Shown here piece by piece: positions 11,589-25,250 of a stretch of DNA of 64,000 bases (its first letter is position 1; every line of letters begins with the position of its first letter). A program made the translations under genes and the position numbers. The notes beneath the pieces were generated by a model. It was not told the origin of the DNA. It ran no database searches and was given only the letters and a program-made list of their open reading frames with translations. The stretch spans positions 319,609,986-319,673,985 of the forward strand of contig CM068367.1 of assembly GCA_034769895.1 (NCBI GenBank). The letters are read 5' to 3'. The stretch comes from Magicicada septendecula (lineage: Eukaryota; Arthropoda; Insecta; Hemiptera; Cicadidae).

Positions 11589-14112
11589 AAGGCCTATATT
11601 AAAACTAATTTTATAAATATAATCAGACTTATTACTTTAGTCACATCTTTATACGTACATACACACATATTTATGTGTGTATGTGTGTGTGTTTTGTAGT
11701 AGGTTTTTGGGTACAACCGTGCTTAACCACGTTTCCTTCCTCGAGTCCAGAACATTTTCAAGGCGTAGTGTACTCGATTTTGCTACCCAGCACGTTACAG
11801 ATATACACACACATTATTTTGAAAATATTGTTGTGTATACATTTAAGTAACTACATATTATTTTTATTATATATATTATAATATATTTGTGTATGTGTGT
11901 GATATTACATTTAAATATATTCTCGTAATTGTGTGGCTACGATCTTTGATACAATTAACATAGTTTGTAAAAGAATATGTATTCACTCGATAAGTGTGAG
12001 CAATGAAAACCTGCTCGTTAAATGGAAGGCTTCAATACTAAATTTTATGTTCTTATTTGTTTATATATTTTTATATTTTTGATGCTCAAACTAGAAGTAA
12101 GACATTAATTCACTAATCCTTCGAATATATTAAACAAGACTATAAAGCTTTCCTTCCTTTTTAGCACTTCCAAAAATTCTTTCCATTTAGGAAAGAAGTA
12201 ATATAACAAGAAAACTGGGATGCGACGAAATGACAACATACCAAATTTATCCATTCATTTTAATTTGTATGTTGATTAGAAATCGCTGTACATAATCAGC
12301 TTCGCTTAAGTAGAAGAAAATTATAAATATTTAGCAGTATCCTGATGACAGTTTATTAACAGTTTAAAGTCCGAAGTTATACTAGGCTACATAACATAAG
12401 TATCTATCAACGAAAATATGGAAACAATTTATAAAATTACAGTATATCATAACTTTAAAGAGTTCTCGTTATCGGAGAGTAACTTTAAAATAGTTAAACC
12501 CTGCTTAGTTTAACTAAATTACGAGATTCGTCTTAAAGTTCCCGATAAGAAGTTTCTCCTGCAATTCATTTACGGAAATCAGTAGACCTATATTTAATTT
12601 GCGCAAGCATCATACGTTCCTATGTATGTTAAAATCTTTATTCATTTGTCTACATCTATCCATTCTTTTACTTGTATTTTTATATCAATAATACAGATAA
12701 CGTTATACTCTTATGATATGTTGGAAAGAAATTGGTCAGCTCCGTTTGAAATATTTCCTTGCTTTGCAATACTTTATCGAATATCTGTAAGCCTTCTTAT
12801 CTGTTGTTTTTGAGAATCATATTAATAGAAACTATCTTTGGAATTTTATAAGAGATAGCGTTTTGATATTTATGGTTTGGGTCTTCTCATTTACATATAA
12901 AAAATACTAAAGGGAAAACAAACGATTTAAAAACTGTAGATTTACATCGACTTTCCATATATGAATACTTTCCAGTATTTATTCTGAACGAGTTTTGGGT
13001 TGAAACTTGACATGTCTAAATCTGTTCTGCCATTTTATATAATAAAGCGTAGGACGTTAATATAATATCGGACTATACGCCGGGTTTCCTTTTCCTTTTG
13101 TCTAAAATTCCATTAAAATTCAAACGCAGAAGTCCTAAATCATAAATAAATATGTTATTTGTGTTTGCCAAAACCTCCTGGTCTTAAATATATGTTGGCT
13201 TGATTTTTATAATGCTGTAACAATACTTGTAGGCAGGGTAGTCGCCGAGACATCAAAGTTTGACAAGGCACACAGTAGGCTGGACAATACGCAGCTTATC
13301 CAACTGTTTGTACTCAGTCGGAATAACTTATTTTCACACAAACGTCCTCCTAACGACCAGCTATCATATAAATGTCACATTTTTCACACGCTGACGACTT
13401 GCACCAATAGGAAATTCTCAGCATTTGCTGTTTGCCATTAACTCAGACACGATAAACGGCAAGCTTTCGATATTTGAGTACACGTTTAAAATACAACGAC
13501 AAACGTATATTGAATTAAAGAAAAAAAAATTGGTATCATTCGCCCCACCTATATGTCTTCTTTCACTTGACTTGAGAGCACAAACCGAGAGCAACGCACA
13601 CGCTGAAACTGGAATGTCACGCCTGTAGGTAACTGATACGCGTAGGCATATAATGTACATATACATTAACTATTTGCATACATACACGACTGGCTACTTA
13701 AGTGTGATGTGCATTGTGTGTATGACATAAATATGAATGCCTGCGCATTTGCACCGGTATGGATCTACGGAATATTGCCCGTGTCTTATACGGAATATCT
13801 CTTTCTTTTAACTTGTCAGTTGAATTCGTTTTCTTGCTCTGCCATTATCATACATTTTATTTCTCCTATTTACTTCCCTCCGTTTTCGTGTGTTTTCTGT
13901 GGATAATACTGCAGCATAGATTATCTGACTTACCTTATAACTTAATTCCCACCTTGTCGTCAGTAAATAGTAATTTTTTAAATTTTACCCCATCACAATT
14001 TCTTTGGATTTTGATGGATGAACAGACCAAATACAATACAGGAACGACAATATTCTTGTTTTACAAAATAAATATTAAAATTAAAATGGGAGTCATTTTT
14101 TCGTTGTTTTAA
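11589..14112. other. AT-rich stretch, short simple repeats only
   Basis: Contains a short TG run (11,672-11,692) and an AT-only tract (about 11,858-11,890). The 117-codon open frame at 13,759-14,112 is phenylalanine-, leucine- and isoleucine-rich low-complexity sequence with no motif, judged to be chance. Confidence 0.4.
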
Positions 14113-14122
14113 TCGCGCGCGC

Positions 14123-14163
<41 letters not shown>
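14113..14163. repeat. (CG)n(GT)n dinucleotide repeat
   Basis: Five CG units run into about nineteen GT units. Confidence 0.9.
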
Positions 14164-14165
<2 letters not shown>

Positions 14166-14704
14166 CTGGCATGTAACACACACGTTACGGAACGATCTTA
14201 AAACGAATGACTAAATGTGTTATTGTTAAGTAATCATTGTTAAAGAAGCACTGCTTACGTCGATAGATAACACAATGATTCTCTTAAGACTAAATAATCA
14301 TGGCTGTTACGTCAGCAACACCTCGAGCAGTTCGTTGAAGAGTGCATTATCAGTTTACAGGAATACAGTAGTCTCTGATATTAATGGCGTAAGTATTACG
14401 TCGCTAAAGTGCTTACTGTTTAAACGAATATTACAGAGGCAGATGGGAATTTGAACGTACTCTAAAAAATTTACCGTAGGAAACAATTAGTACCAGTATT
14501 TGATATAGAAATTCAACTTTTGACACCGATAAAGAGTTAATCCGTTCCCGTAACGACATCTGCATAATTGCAGCAAAGATTAAATCGCTGGTGAAGCGTG
14601 TCAAATTAAAATTTATTATTTAGCGATAAATGTATATATTAAAACGTATATACATCGTTTTAACGGTTTGTGGACATTGATGGAAAGAGTAAAGGACATA
14701 GGGG
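14164..14704. other. Unremarkable stretch, nothing recognised
   Basis: No open frame, repeat or RNA motif was seen between the two microsatellites. Confidence 0.4.
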
Positions 14705-14727
14705 GAGAGCGAGCGAGCGAGCGAGCG

Positions 14728-14807
<80 letters not shown>

Positions 14808-14808
14808 A
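14705..14808. repeat. (GAGC)n(GA)n microsatellite, about 100 bases
   Basis: Five GAGC-type tetranucleotides run into a long GA tract with one GG interruption. Open frames on both strands through it are alternating arginine/glutamate or serine/leucine runs and are not genes. Confidence 0.9.
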
Positions 14809-16290
14809 GGAGTGGGTGAGGGGTGGCAGAGAGAGAAGATCAGGTGTTCGGGCTGCGATTGTATCTGTGCAGCTGCAATTAATTAAGCAGCGATCAGCTG
14901 TGTGACAATTACAACACGTCCCGATTTTACAGCGTACAACACTCCGCCTCATACACCGAGCGAACTTCAATTACCCTAAACGTCAGCCAGTTCGAAATAA
15001 TAAATGAATGTGACTGCGGTATTAATTATACCTCGTTAGCATGTAGATTCTTCTGAAACGTGACCCCGTAACAATGACCCTATATTGAGTACTACGTAAA
15101 CAGCGGTAGTCGGTCACTCAGACGGAAAGAAAACCTTCGGCCGAACACCGAGACGGCTGCTGAGCAGGCCTACACACAAATTCATTAACAAATGACACAC
15201 CGGAAGTTCAATACGTTTTGTTACAGCCGGAAACGGATCTTATTTATAACGGTATAGATCACAGTTCAGATACGGCGTTCCAAATACATACGTTGGGTAT
15301 CGTTTGTACGCCCACAGAAAGACTTAAAAATATAAAGTCATAAAAAACAAATTGAGCATATACAAGACACAACCAAGGCCGGTAGTATTATAAAAAGAAA
15401 CCTGTTCTGTCAATAAAACAAAACGCGCGCGTGCTCGCTCACACCGTATGCGCGCCATTTTATATGTTCATAATGTGTCGTGTCTGCATATTAGTGACTC
15501 TGGGGTTCGTTAACCACGATCAGCATCTGCAGATATTAACACGATAAACGTATCCTTAGAAATCACAATCACTTTATGTGGATACAGACGCAGTGTGACA
15601 AACTGTAGAACGATGTAAATGACATGACGATGGTGTCGGTACATGTTCAAGTACAGAAGAACCTACGTAATTCCTCATATTCGGGAGCGTAAGGGTAACG
15701 AACTACGGGACTCATGAACGTTGGTGACAGTAAGTTTAAAAATAAAAGCTAATGTTAATATTGAAGCCTAACTATGTCATGACATTAAAAAGCCTAAATT
15801 TGTTGAAAACCCTAATTATAAACTTTCAGAAAACATAGTCCTAAAATTAATGTATACTTCTATTTCTGTACACAAAAGCGGTTGTCTTCAGCTGATTTTT
15901 TCAACCGAAAAATGACACACAAAAGTCTATTAATAAAATATTTAAAAAGTGTAAGCCTAAACGTCTTGTAAATACGTTAAAACGAACATAATTTAACTAA
16001 CGATATAAGAACAGTACTACAAAAAACTCATTTAAAATGTTATATTGTTTTGCTTTTCATTATATTTTGTAATTTATTATTTAAAGAAGTCCGTTATTAT
16101 ATTTTTGCGTAAAAAATTGTTCACTCTTCTAAGGAAAGGTGGTGAATTTGTCGTTACCCTATTACGAGTATAACTTCATTAGTTCGGCTTCTGTCTTTCA
16201 TACTATCCGATGCAAATAAGCAGCATATCAGTTGCTTCCTTGTGTTTCATTTTGTTCCAACCGGTCATCTAAACAATTTTCCTGGAATTT
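14809..16290. other. Stretch without recognised features
   Basis: Somewhat less AT-biased between 15,040 and 15,720 than the surroundings, with a GC-alternating run at 15,424. No coherent reading frame was found, so I cannot support an exon call. Confidence 0.35.
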
Positions 16291-16410
16291 TTATCTCATC
16301 ATCATCTTCACAACACGGCATAGACAAGGCGCTGCCTGTTCCGCCTTCAAAGATCCTCCAGCCATCTCTTCCTGGGTCTACCCATACATCTGTATCCTGG
16401 AATGTTTACC
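16291..16410 (-). mobile_element. LINE 3'-terminal fragment, same family as 19.9-20.3 kb
   Basis: The minus strand matches the 3' end of the copy at 20,210-20,290. Shared blocks are GTGGGTAGA/ATGGGTAGA, CTGGAGGATCTTTGAAGGC and GCCTATGCCGTGTTGTGAAG, followed by a GAT-type triplet tail. Only about 120 bases survive. The GGAGGATCTTTGAAGGC and TATGCCGTGTTGTGAAG blocks are identical or nearly so, which suggests both copies came from one family. Confidence 0.75.
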
Positions 16411-19400
16411 TGAAAATATATTTTCAAACAGATGCAATTATTACTCACTACCAACCTCTGTAAAATCATCGTCACAACAATCACTCGGTCTCCCTCTGGT
16501 GCGCGCGCACACACACACACACTCACAAACTCGCTCAGATAGGTGACGAATTAAAGAATGGCGAATTTAATTTACCTTATTCTGTGGCGGTCACAATATT
16601 GTATGACTTCTTGCTTCGGTCCTGCCCACCTTGTCCTGCATTCTTTTTGTATAGAACGTTAACCTTTTTATTATATTGAAAAGACTAGCTATTGTTTTTC
16701 GTCTAGACCATAGTAAGTAAGTCGGTACATACATATAAGATGAACAAGAAGTCGTAAATTATATTAACATTGTTAAAAAAAGTTAACAAATTTGTTGTCA
16801 GATTCGTTTGCGAGACGTCCCAATATGTAACACAAAGCATGGAGATCTCGTAGTGAACTTCCCATAACCGCCTGTAACAAGTATTAATCTTAAAAAAAAA
16901 GAATCGTGTGAAACTCCTGTTATGTGTACTTTTACAAAAAATGACTGCTACTTATTTTCACAGTTTGTCCGCCTGGGAAACCAGATTTAGTTCATCTTAT
17001 AAAACGTCTAGCTGCTACTTACAAAACCTGTTATGACGATGATATCAAAGCTTGATAGTGAGAAATAATTGCATCTGTTTGAAACGATATTTATAGGTAA
17101 TATATTTAATGAAACTAATTTAAGTAGTATGTAAAAGCTAACAAATTTAGCTGAAATCGTCTGAAACACTAATAAGATTGCAGACTGATTACAGAAGCGT
17201 CAGTTTTAATTGATAGCTAAATTTTGCTTTGTTCATTAACTATTCACTGCTCTTTTTAAATTCACAGAGTCTTTCTTCACACAATTGAATTTGATATCGT
17301 AAGCATTCCGAGATATCGTTTCCACTACTAGCACAGAGCACTCTTCTTTTCCTAATACTCCTTCTTTCATAACATTTTTTAAGGAGTACATTTTAAACAA
17401 TTTTACGTTTTACAGCTTTGATGTCGACCAAGTTTTTGTAATCACTGGTCGATTTTGAGTCCCAGTAGCTTACTCTGTAGCCCATGCTTGATTGGCATGT
17501 TATTTCACATTTTATATGACACGATATTTACAACAATATTTTTTCTCGACTTGTTTACATATTTTTTATGTCGTAATAAAAACGACAACACTCGCTTGTA
17601 AATAATTCCAATTTTAATTTGCTAACAGCCGGTAAACTGTCAGTGCATCCGTGTAATCCAACCATACTTGTATCACTTGTAACTTAATGACTGCATTGTT
17701 TCCACCGCGAATGATGTAATTTGTGTGTTTTTTTAACAAACGTATTCATTACGATTTACATAAATTATTCATGTGGCTTTGATATTAGTTGCAGTTAATT
17801 AATTGCCTAGCTCCTGATAAAATCTCTATATAATTCATTATACAGTACTTCATGCTTGTCTTAGATTTAATCTTGTAAAATATTTTCTTAATTGGCCGTC
17901 ATAACAGAGCCTGTGTAAGGTGATACCGACACTGTACCACAGTAATTATAGTTATCAAGTACACGAAAGCCGTAAAACTCCCATTGGTTGACAGCCTCAG
18001 TCAGCACTGAGCGCTGCTTCTTCAGCTTATCTTTGTATAAAGATTCTGCTTTGCGCCTTGCTACCACGGAGGACCGTGTACTTTCTGACCGCTACCACCG
18101 TATTTACTATTTCAATTACATAAGTGTGAAAATTTGCCTTCCTTTTCCTGACTATGTATATTAATTGTGATATGCATATTAGTTGTATCGTTAGCTACCA
18201 CATTACTTTTATCCTATTTATTCGTGTCTGAAATAACTTTGCTCGTTCTTATGCCCTTGGTCTTATTGATATCCTTTGCTACGATGCCAATGTTCTGTTA
18301 TGTTCTGTGGATTATAGAGGTGATCTTCATTTCGTTGAAATTCTCAAAACTCACAATACCTAATTTAGTATTTCTGGCCATTGAATCATCATCCCCTCCG
18401 TAGGCAAAGGGGGGATTTGGAAGTTGAAATCCTCTCAAAATACCCCACTCCGCTAAAAATTCGTAATATTATGTCCATTTATTGCCTTATAAGGTACGTA
18501 TAAATATTATTTATAATAAACAATAATCATTAATTCTGTATAGTTACAAAAATGTCATTAGGAAGCGGGTGCTCATAATATTTATTTCCTCCAAAGACAA
18601 ATTTTGCTTGCACCCATGCCCCAAAATTCCAAAAAGTCATCAAATTATTGATGAGTCATACCTTCTTATTATTCGGAGTCAGCACATATGCATATTATCT
18701 ATATTGTTAACGTTTCTTTGGACTTTGAAATCTAAATAGAAAATTATAATTTTTAGGACTACCTGATGGATACCGAGTTTAATCTACTTATCTGGATGTG
18801 ACTTGCACCCACTGTTGTGGACTATTCTGATTTACCGCGTTTAATTCGTTTCTGTGTTTACGTAAATCAAATGTCTCCGACAGTGTGTAGCCTATATTGA
18901 TGCTTACACACACATACACATCACGCCTGCAGGTTAAGTAACCTATACGTGTGTGCACTGGATACCCCCAAGTCTACTCAGGGATACGTCTACTTGTGGC
19001 ATACTCTCGTTCAGTCCAACCTCACGGCCTCTTGCCCCGTTGGCGTACGCATTAGACGTGTCAATATACCGTACATATAGCCTACGTCTCATGCCTGTGC
19101 GCTGTGAGTCAGCGTGATGTGTAACCTAAAGATCCTTGTTTGTGTTTGTACGTACATTATACGTACATAAACGCTTTATGTGCGCCAGGTGCAGACACGC
19201 CAATACGTTGTGAGTATGCAACTATTTTAAGCGCATTTTCCTAACTGAATAACTGTGTAAATGTGTGTTTTTTTTTAAGAACATGACTAAATTTTAAGTG
19301 AACGTAAAAATAGCGTTAAACAATTTTAACGAGTGGCTGCTGCTTCCAGTGTTGGTATACGGCTTGCGTAAACGGATTAGCAGAGAGCGCGGCTGCAACT

Positions 19401-19889
19401 GACAGAAGCTGAAATTGATGGTGTTTGTTTGTCTTGAATAATAAACACGATGTTTTAATATATGCAATAAAAACTCTGACCGATAGTTAATGCGAGGACA
19501 AGAAATTTATCGATACTTATATGGTGTTACTTACAAGAACATAATTCCACTTAACCGAGGCGTCTGTAATGAATACATTAATGAAGATCTGCTAGGTAAT
19601 ACCTGCTTACGGCGTTCGATAGTGCCACAGAGAATCTTCTTTCTGTTTGCATTAAAAACGTTACTACTCTGGCACACGTTTTTACCCGCGTATAAATATG
19701 AAATAAATATCAAGACTAAGTTACGTAAATAATAATTTCCCAAAGGTTTGTTAAAATATGATCATCTCTTAAGGCTGGTGGTTTGTAAAAATGCTACTAG
19801 TTGTTTAAACGAAAAAAAAACATTCAGACGTGACTATTTTGCTCGCCTACATAAAAATTTATGTCTTACTTTTTGTGCTTTACAAAGTT
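16411..19889. other. AT-rich stretch, no recognised gene
   Basis: Contains a short GC-then-AC run (16,501-16,520). The open frame at 18,167-18,403 (+) is almost entirely hydrophobic (leucine, valine, isoleucine) and is attributed to composition. A G-run near 18,408 resembles hAT-type termini but no partner end was found. Confidence 0.4.
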
Positions 19890-20298
19890 TTATTAAAACT
19901 TTACAAAATTATGGCCGTCCCTGTACTGTCCTCTGGGAGTGAATTATGGACAACAACAACCAAGAAACAAGGCAGTAAAATACAGGCCTCGCAAAATGAC
20001 GTTCTTAAGAGGAGTTAAAAGGTGTTCTAAACTTGACCCTATAAGGAACGAGACCATAAAAGAATAGTTACAAGTTTTTAACTTAAATGAAAAATCAAAA
20101 TTAAAATTAATAAATGAAAAACTCTAGGTGGAAAGAGCACTTAGAAAGGATGTCAGATTCCAGACTAGCCAAACAAGTCTGGAAATACAAACCTATAGGA
20201 CACAGGTGCGTGGGTAGAGCCAGGCTGGAGGATCTTTGAAGGCATAACGGGCAGCACCTTGCCTATGCCGTGTTGTGAAGACGATGATAATGATGACT
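19890..20298 (+). mobile_element. LINE 3'-end fragment with GAT-type tail
   Basis: The frames read KLYKIMAVPVLSSGSELWT, the block downstream of the reverse transcriptase in RTE-like arthropod LINEs (usual form K.YK.MA.P.L.YGSE.WT). After frame changes come GVKRCSKLDPIRNETIKE, LQVFNLNEK, an HLERMSD.RLAKQ.WKYKP block and a GRARL..L block. It ends with the GCCTATGCCGTGTTGTGAAG terminus and a GAT-rich tail. The element is 5'-truncated and carries several frameshifts and stops. It lies in the opposite orientation to the same-family fragment at 16.3 kb. Confidence 0.8.
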
Positions 20299-20898
20299 TT
20301 GAGCTTATAACTAATGTTATTCTGAACAAATGGTATGATAGATATTACCGTATGTACCATTGGATATAAGTATCAACATTACAAAGTAGAGATTACATTA
20401 ATTATTATTAAATGTCTATGTAGGGTAGAATATATTTGCAAATAATTTAAGCCTACACGGCCTGACACGGGCACGCTGCCAGTAGTGCTACTAAAATAAC
20501 GCACAGGCGTATAATTGCGTATATTATGATCAAAATTGCGTATAATTAATACCATGAAAGTCTCAATTAAAACATTATTTATAAGGTTAATGGATAAATC
20601 ATAAAACACAGCTTACAGAAACCAGTCATTGTTAAGCTATACTTTATTTTCGCGTACAATAGAATAATATCCAAAAACGGCTGAAATAATAGTGCGTTGT
20701 TTACAGGAAAGATGTCTAAAATGTAGGCCATGCTGCATAAATGTGTCAATTAGTAAAACATTCTTGAATAATTATTTTTGTTGATAACGTCTCTGCCTGT
20801 TATTTAAAGTAGCCAGTGCGCTTCTGTGTTATTATAGAAGGCAAGAATATTCAAATGAAGTTTCGTGAAAATAAAACAATTGCGAATTGTTAAGAACA
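20299..20898. other. AT-rich stretch upstream of the candidate exon
   Basis: No repeat recognised. A possible splice acceptor (TTCTGTGTTATTATAG) ends near 20,838, ahead of the candidate coding segment. Confidence 0.3.
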
Positions 20899-21075
20899 AT
20901 GGATCTCATTAGGAGCAAAGCTTTGGAAAGATCCGAGATTCGATACAAGCGCTCGGTGGAGTCTACGACCAAATATAGGAGGCTGAGAGAACAGAAAGGC
21001 AAACCAAGCCCGCGACACAGTGCCGTCGCGTCGTCCTCACCCTCGCCAACCATACTCTCTCCAACACAGCCATCT
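20899..21075 (+). CDS. Candidate host coding exon, function unknown
   Basis: A 59-codon segment opens with an ATG in a fair eukaryotic start context (A at -3, G at +4). It encodes MDLIRSKALERSEIRYKRSV followed by an arginine/lysine-rich helix-like part and a serine/proline-rich tail (HSAVASSSPSPTILSPTQPS). It is noticeably richer in G and C and more protein-like than any other non-transposon frame in the window. It can end in phase 0 at a GTATGA donor (21,076), where the open frame otherwise meets a stop two codons later. A possible acceptor lies upstream near 20,838. No downstream exon was identified and I do not recognise the family. It could equally be a chance open frame. Confidence 0.3.
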
Positions 21076-24000
21076 GTATGATTTAAACTACGTCGTCACT
21101 ACTTTAAGATGTAACTCTGTAGACAACAAAACTCTAATAACAAATGACTATGAATTTCAATCACAATCACATTCCTTCTTAACAAATATATCCAATAAAT
21201 AGTTTACCGGCACACCGCGACGTCAAGACACATAATTTACAAAGATTTCATCTCTTCGAAATTCTTAAATAAAACAATTAAACCTCTCATCTTCTGTACA
21301 TTGTAATCACCGTTGTTGCTTTTAAGAGCGGCAAGAATAAATTAGTCCGTTGCTCTGTCTGCACATGCTGAGAAATCAAACGATTTTGTATGCAAAATTG
21401 TACCGTAACGAAGTGCGGCTCTTATCGCAGAGCAAACACAAAAAATACTTTGCATGTGAATACGAAAAAACACAGGCAATTATAGTTACAAGCATTTCAG
21501 TACTAGTTAAATGAATGTTAAAAGGGAATTTTCTCAGAAAATAACACAAATGAATTATTGTTTGCAAGCAGCCATCGTCTATTATAAAATGTTTAACGCA
21601 CCGGCGCCGAGGAACTACGGTTTCCGCTCGTTAATGTTACAATATCCTAACAACCGATTTTGAATACGAGTTTCTTACACTTTATAGCCGGACTTATAAA
21701 AATGTTAGTCTAGTGATCGAATTTGTTTTTGTAGCAATCAGTCGTTACTGTCATTTTATAGCCAACATGACGGAATATTGTGTCAGTACAGGACCATGTT
21801 TTGGACACAAAACTTGATCTCCGTCTAAATGCTGGAAGTACTTACTGTCTTCCTGCAGGTCTTACTGTCGTACTGGACGTGGACCGGAGTGTCACATTAA
21901 CTGTGAGTAACTAACTACATTACAAAATGTTAACGTATTAGATTTATCTATCCTGTATATCTGCTAAATGTTCTGAATTATAGTGCATATTTCGAACTTG
22001 TGTATTCAAAATAAATTTGATCTATACACAAAGCAACGAACTTGATCGGATTTATTTGTATTTAGGATAACGACATGAATCGTACGTTTAGCGTACAAAT
22101 GGTTTTACTGTTCATGAATTTTATCAAAATGTTTAAATTAAAGACCCTAAATAGTCTTTAATGCTAGTATATTATTAAAGACGTTACACACCGTTTGCCT
22201 TATCTATTTTTATACATTATTTCAGTTTGTTTTTGCCCATGATATGAATTTTGGTTAATTTTGTAGCGTCTCAAACACTCAGTCTGCTATTTACTTACCA
22301 TATTTTCCCTTAAGTTGCTGTAGGTAGACCTAGCAGTTCTCTCACTATTTTGTTTATCTCTTGATCGCCTCTCAGATAGGACATCAATGCACACAGGGCA
22401 TGAATCCAGGTACTATGACTGTATGAGTGTAAATTGATGTCGTTGTTCGTTATCTTTTGAACTTAAAATCTTTAGAAATACGGTAGGTAAAGCTGTGAAT
22501 AATGTATAATGTTTTCACTTGTAATGAATAGATAATCAGATGTAGCCTAAAACAAAATGAAAGCAATATTATTCTGAAACTTTTTTCATGAAACAGTTCT
22601 TGTGATGTACAAACGGAAAAGCCTTTACCTACAATAAAGTATAAAGTTTTCTATTTTAGACTTTGGTAAATGATTTTAGGTCCACAAATGTCAATTTTTA
22701 GAACACTTCCTTGTAGATCCCAGAGGAACTGACACAACACTTGCGAAAGTTGCAATGAACATGTTGATGTGTAATATACAGTTCATGTGCAATCTTTGGT
22801 CACTTCAGACCTTTCTTTCTATTTAGCTTATCCCATTGTTGTTTCAGAAAACATCTAATTTACTCGACTTACTTTTACAGTAAAACGTAGGCACATTTAA
22901 AATCGTTTAATAAATTACAGTTGTCCCACTTGTTCCTTTTAAAGAGTTTTAGTATATGCCTAATTGTACGTCAACACACAGCTAAAATAATCAGACAAGA
23001 AACATTTTTTAATCAGAGCAATCATTTTGTGTTCAGAACAGCAACATGGTTGGTGTGTCATGGTTGGTTACCTCATACTCCACTTCCTGTACTATCTTCC
23101 CTGCCGCCCGCTACGATCTCAGCGACCGTTTCGTGTCTTACTATTTCATATGTACGTTGTTTTACATCTTCAGTAGACAAGTGGGCAATGTGACTATACA
23201 GCCTATGACGTCTCGCAGACGGGAAAACTATTCATCCTGAGGTGAAATTCGAGCTCTGAAAATTCTGTCTTCAGAAATTAACCATTCATTACTGTTGAAA
23301 TAAATATAAAGCGGAAAAATAATATTATGTGTGTGGACGCGCTGCTCTCGCGCGCATTTATTCTAATCAGACCGCTCAGATCGTAACAATATAAACAAGC
23401 TTGGTCTCATAGCTCTTAATTCCATATTTCGATTATGTTTACGAACGTCGTGTATTATTTAAGTAGGTAGTAGTAAGTTTGAACATTTTTTCGTTGTGCA
23501 CTCCAAACATAAAGGGGCATATCTTTATAAGCGTATACGTCTGTCAGTGTATGTGGATGCGTAACATCCAGTATTCGTTTTGTCCCTGTCAGGGTTAAAA
23601 AGTCTAATATGTTTGTATTGCCGTAGTGTTTTTAATAAATCAGTTAACAGTATAATAAATCAATCAATTAGTAGGAATTTAAGTTAATTAGTTAGCACCG
23701 TTAGATAATTACTTGTCGCTGTTCCTTTTGTACCATCCAAATGCCTCATGAAAAACAGCGGCACACGAAAAAGGGAGTGTGGCCAATGTTATCAGGGCTG
23801 TTCTGGTGGCAACCCATCGATTTTTTGATTTTTTTTTTTTTTTTTTGTACTGTTCTGGAACCAAACCGTTACGTTTAGGTTTGTAGCCAACTACCAAACC
23901 GCCTTTTCGTCATAAAAAAGTTAAATTAAATATCACCCAATGTGTTAGAGAACAGCCCGAGAAACACTAAAATGAATTTGCTGACAGATAAATCCATAAA

Positions 24001-24105
24001 CCACAAACCGTATCTTATACACTGTATTGAGCATAAACTACCTACACTGTATAACCAGAAACTACAAACCGTATCTTATATTACTGTATTGAGCATAATT
24101 TATTA
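24001..24105 (+). repeat. Two-copy tandem duplication, 62-base period
   Basis: Both copies contain ACAAACCGTATCTTATA and ACTGTATTGAGCATAA, offset by about 62 bases. The few differences suggest a moderately old slippage or unequal-exchange event. Confidence 0.8.
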
Positions 24106-25218
24106 TCATTTTGTAGTAATAAACACACCTGTCATTGTCTAACATAATGGAAAACAAGAGGTGATAACAATGAACATGTCGGAATTTGCAAACTGTTTTG
24201 CTTTACTGGTAACATGAAATAACTTCTTTATATTACGATTAAAAAAAGTTGACAATACTGTTTCAAAAACAACAAAAATAGACTTTTAATGATATAAAAA
24301 AATGTTCTGTTTGTTTTTAAAACATTATTAGAAGCACAAACTGAACTATAACAGAAACCTTGCTTTTGAGGTAGAAGCAAACAGGGCATCGACCACAGAT
24401 AATTGAGTCTTGTACACCACTCGTATGATAAGATTGAAGTTATTTATATCTCTAATATAGGCTACACTACGCAACAGTATAAGAGAATGGCGGAAAGTAA
24501 ACATATTTTTAATAAGAACACAAATAACAATAATTTATTGTGGTAATATTTACCGTACAGATATCTGGGAGACCAAAAAAAGATCGATAAACAAGGCGGA
24601 GAAGATTCAAGCAAGTACTAAAATAATAAGAATTAAGAGAATGAGAACTTTCACTCAACAATACAAACAGTCGGGGAAGAATAATTAAATCGGCTGGAAG
24701 ATAATTCAAATGCTGTTGGTCTTAACACCGGACAAATATGAATTGATTCTGATGTCTATATTGTCTGTTGGAAAAACATTTTAAAAGGCAGATCTCTTAG
24801 ATACTGTGTAAATATTCTAAGGATGATGAACTATCGACGTTAGAAAAAATAAATCTAACCGCTTGGTAGATTATTCTAATTGTGCACTTTTAGATTCTAA
24901 CTGTAATATAACTGTCTTTACGTATGATCATCCGATACGTATAATCTGTAAGTATGATCATCCGATGTTTCAGTCATGTCAAGTACCGTACAGAATTTTA
25001 AATCTTTTTTTTTTTAAGAAATGTATAGCCTCTTGTTTCTTAAACTACATCATAAAATGTTCTGGTTTTTGACAAACGGTATGTTAATAATATTCCATTT
25101 GTCACACGGAATAGTAGTTACTCTTTCTAACTACTCTGAAGTAACTCTTCGTAAATTTAATAAGACAACATCTTAGAACGAAATAATTAAAAATTGCTAA
25201 GACATCAAAAAAATTAAA

Positions 25219-25250
25219 ATACTACTACTACTACCACCACCACCACCAAC
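25219..25250. repeat. (CTA)n(CCA)n trinucleotide repeat
   Basis: Short run of ACT triplets followed by ACC triplets. Confidence 0.85.

Noticed and set aside
13759..14112. 117-codon hydrophobic open frame
   Set aside because: Phenylalanine/leucine-rich low-complexity sequence typical of T-rich DNA; no start context, motif or splice support.
14620..14970. 116-codon minus-strand frame and 72-codon plus-strand frame
   Set aside because: Both are translations of the (GAGC)n(GA)n tract.
15600..15730. Possible exon ending at a GTAAGT donor
   Set aside because: A donor-like site is present but no open frame runs up to it; a noncoding first exon cannot be shown from sequence alone.
18167..18403. 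Possible membrane protein (78 codons, all hydrophobic)
   Set aside because: Composition follows from T-rich DNA and there is no conserved pattern.
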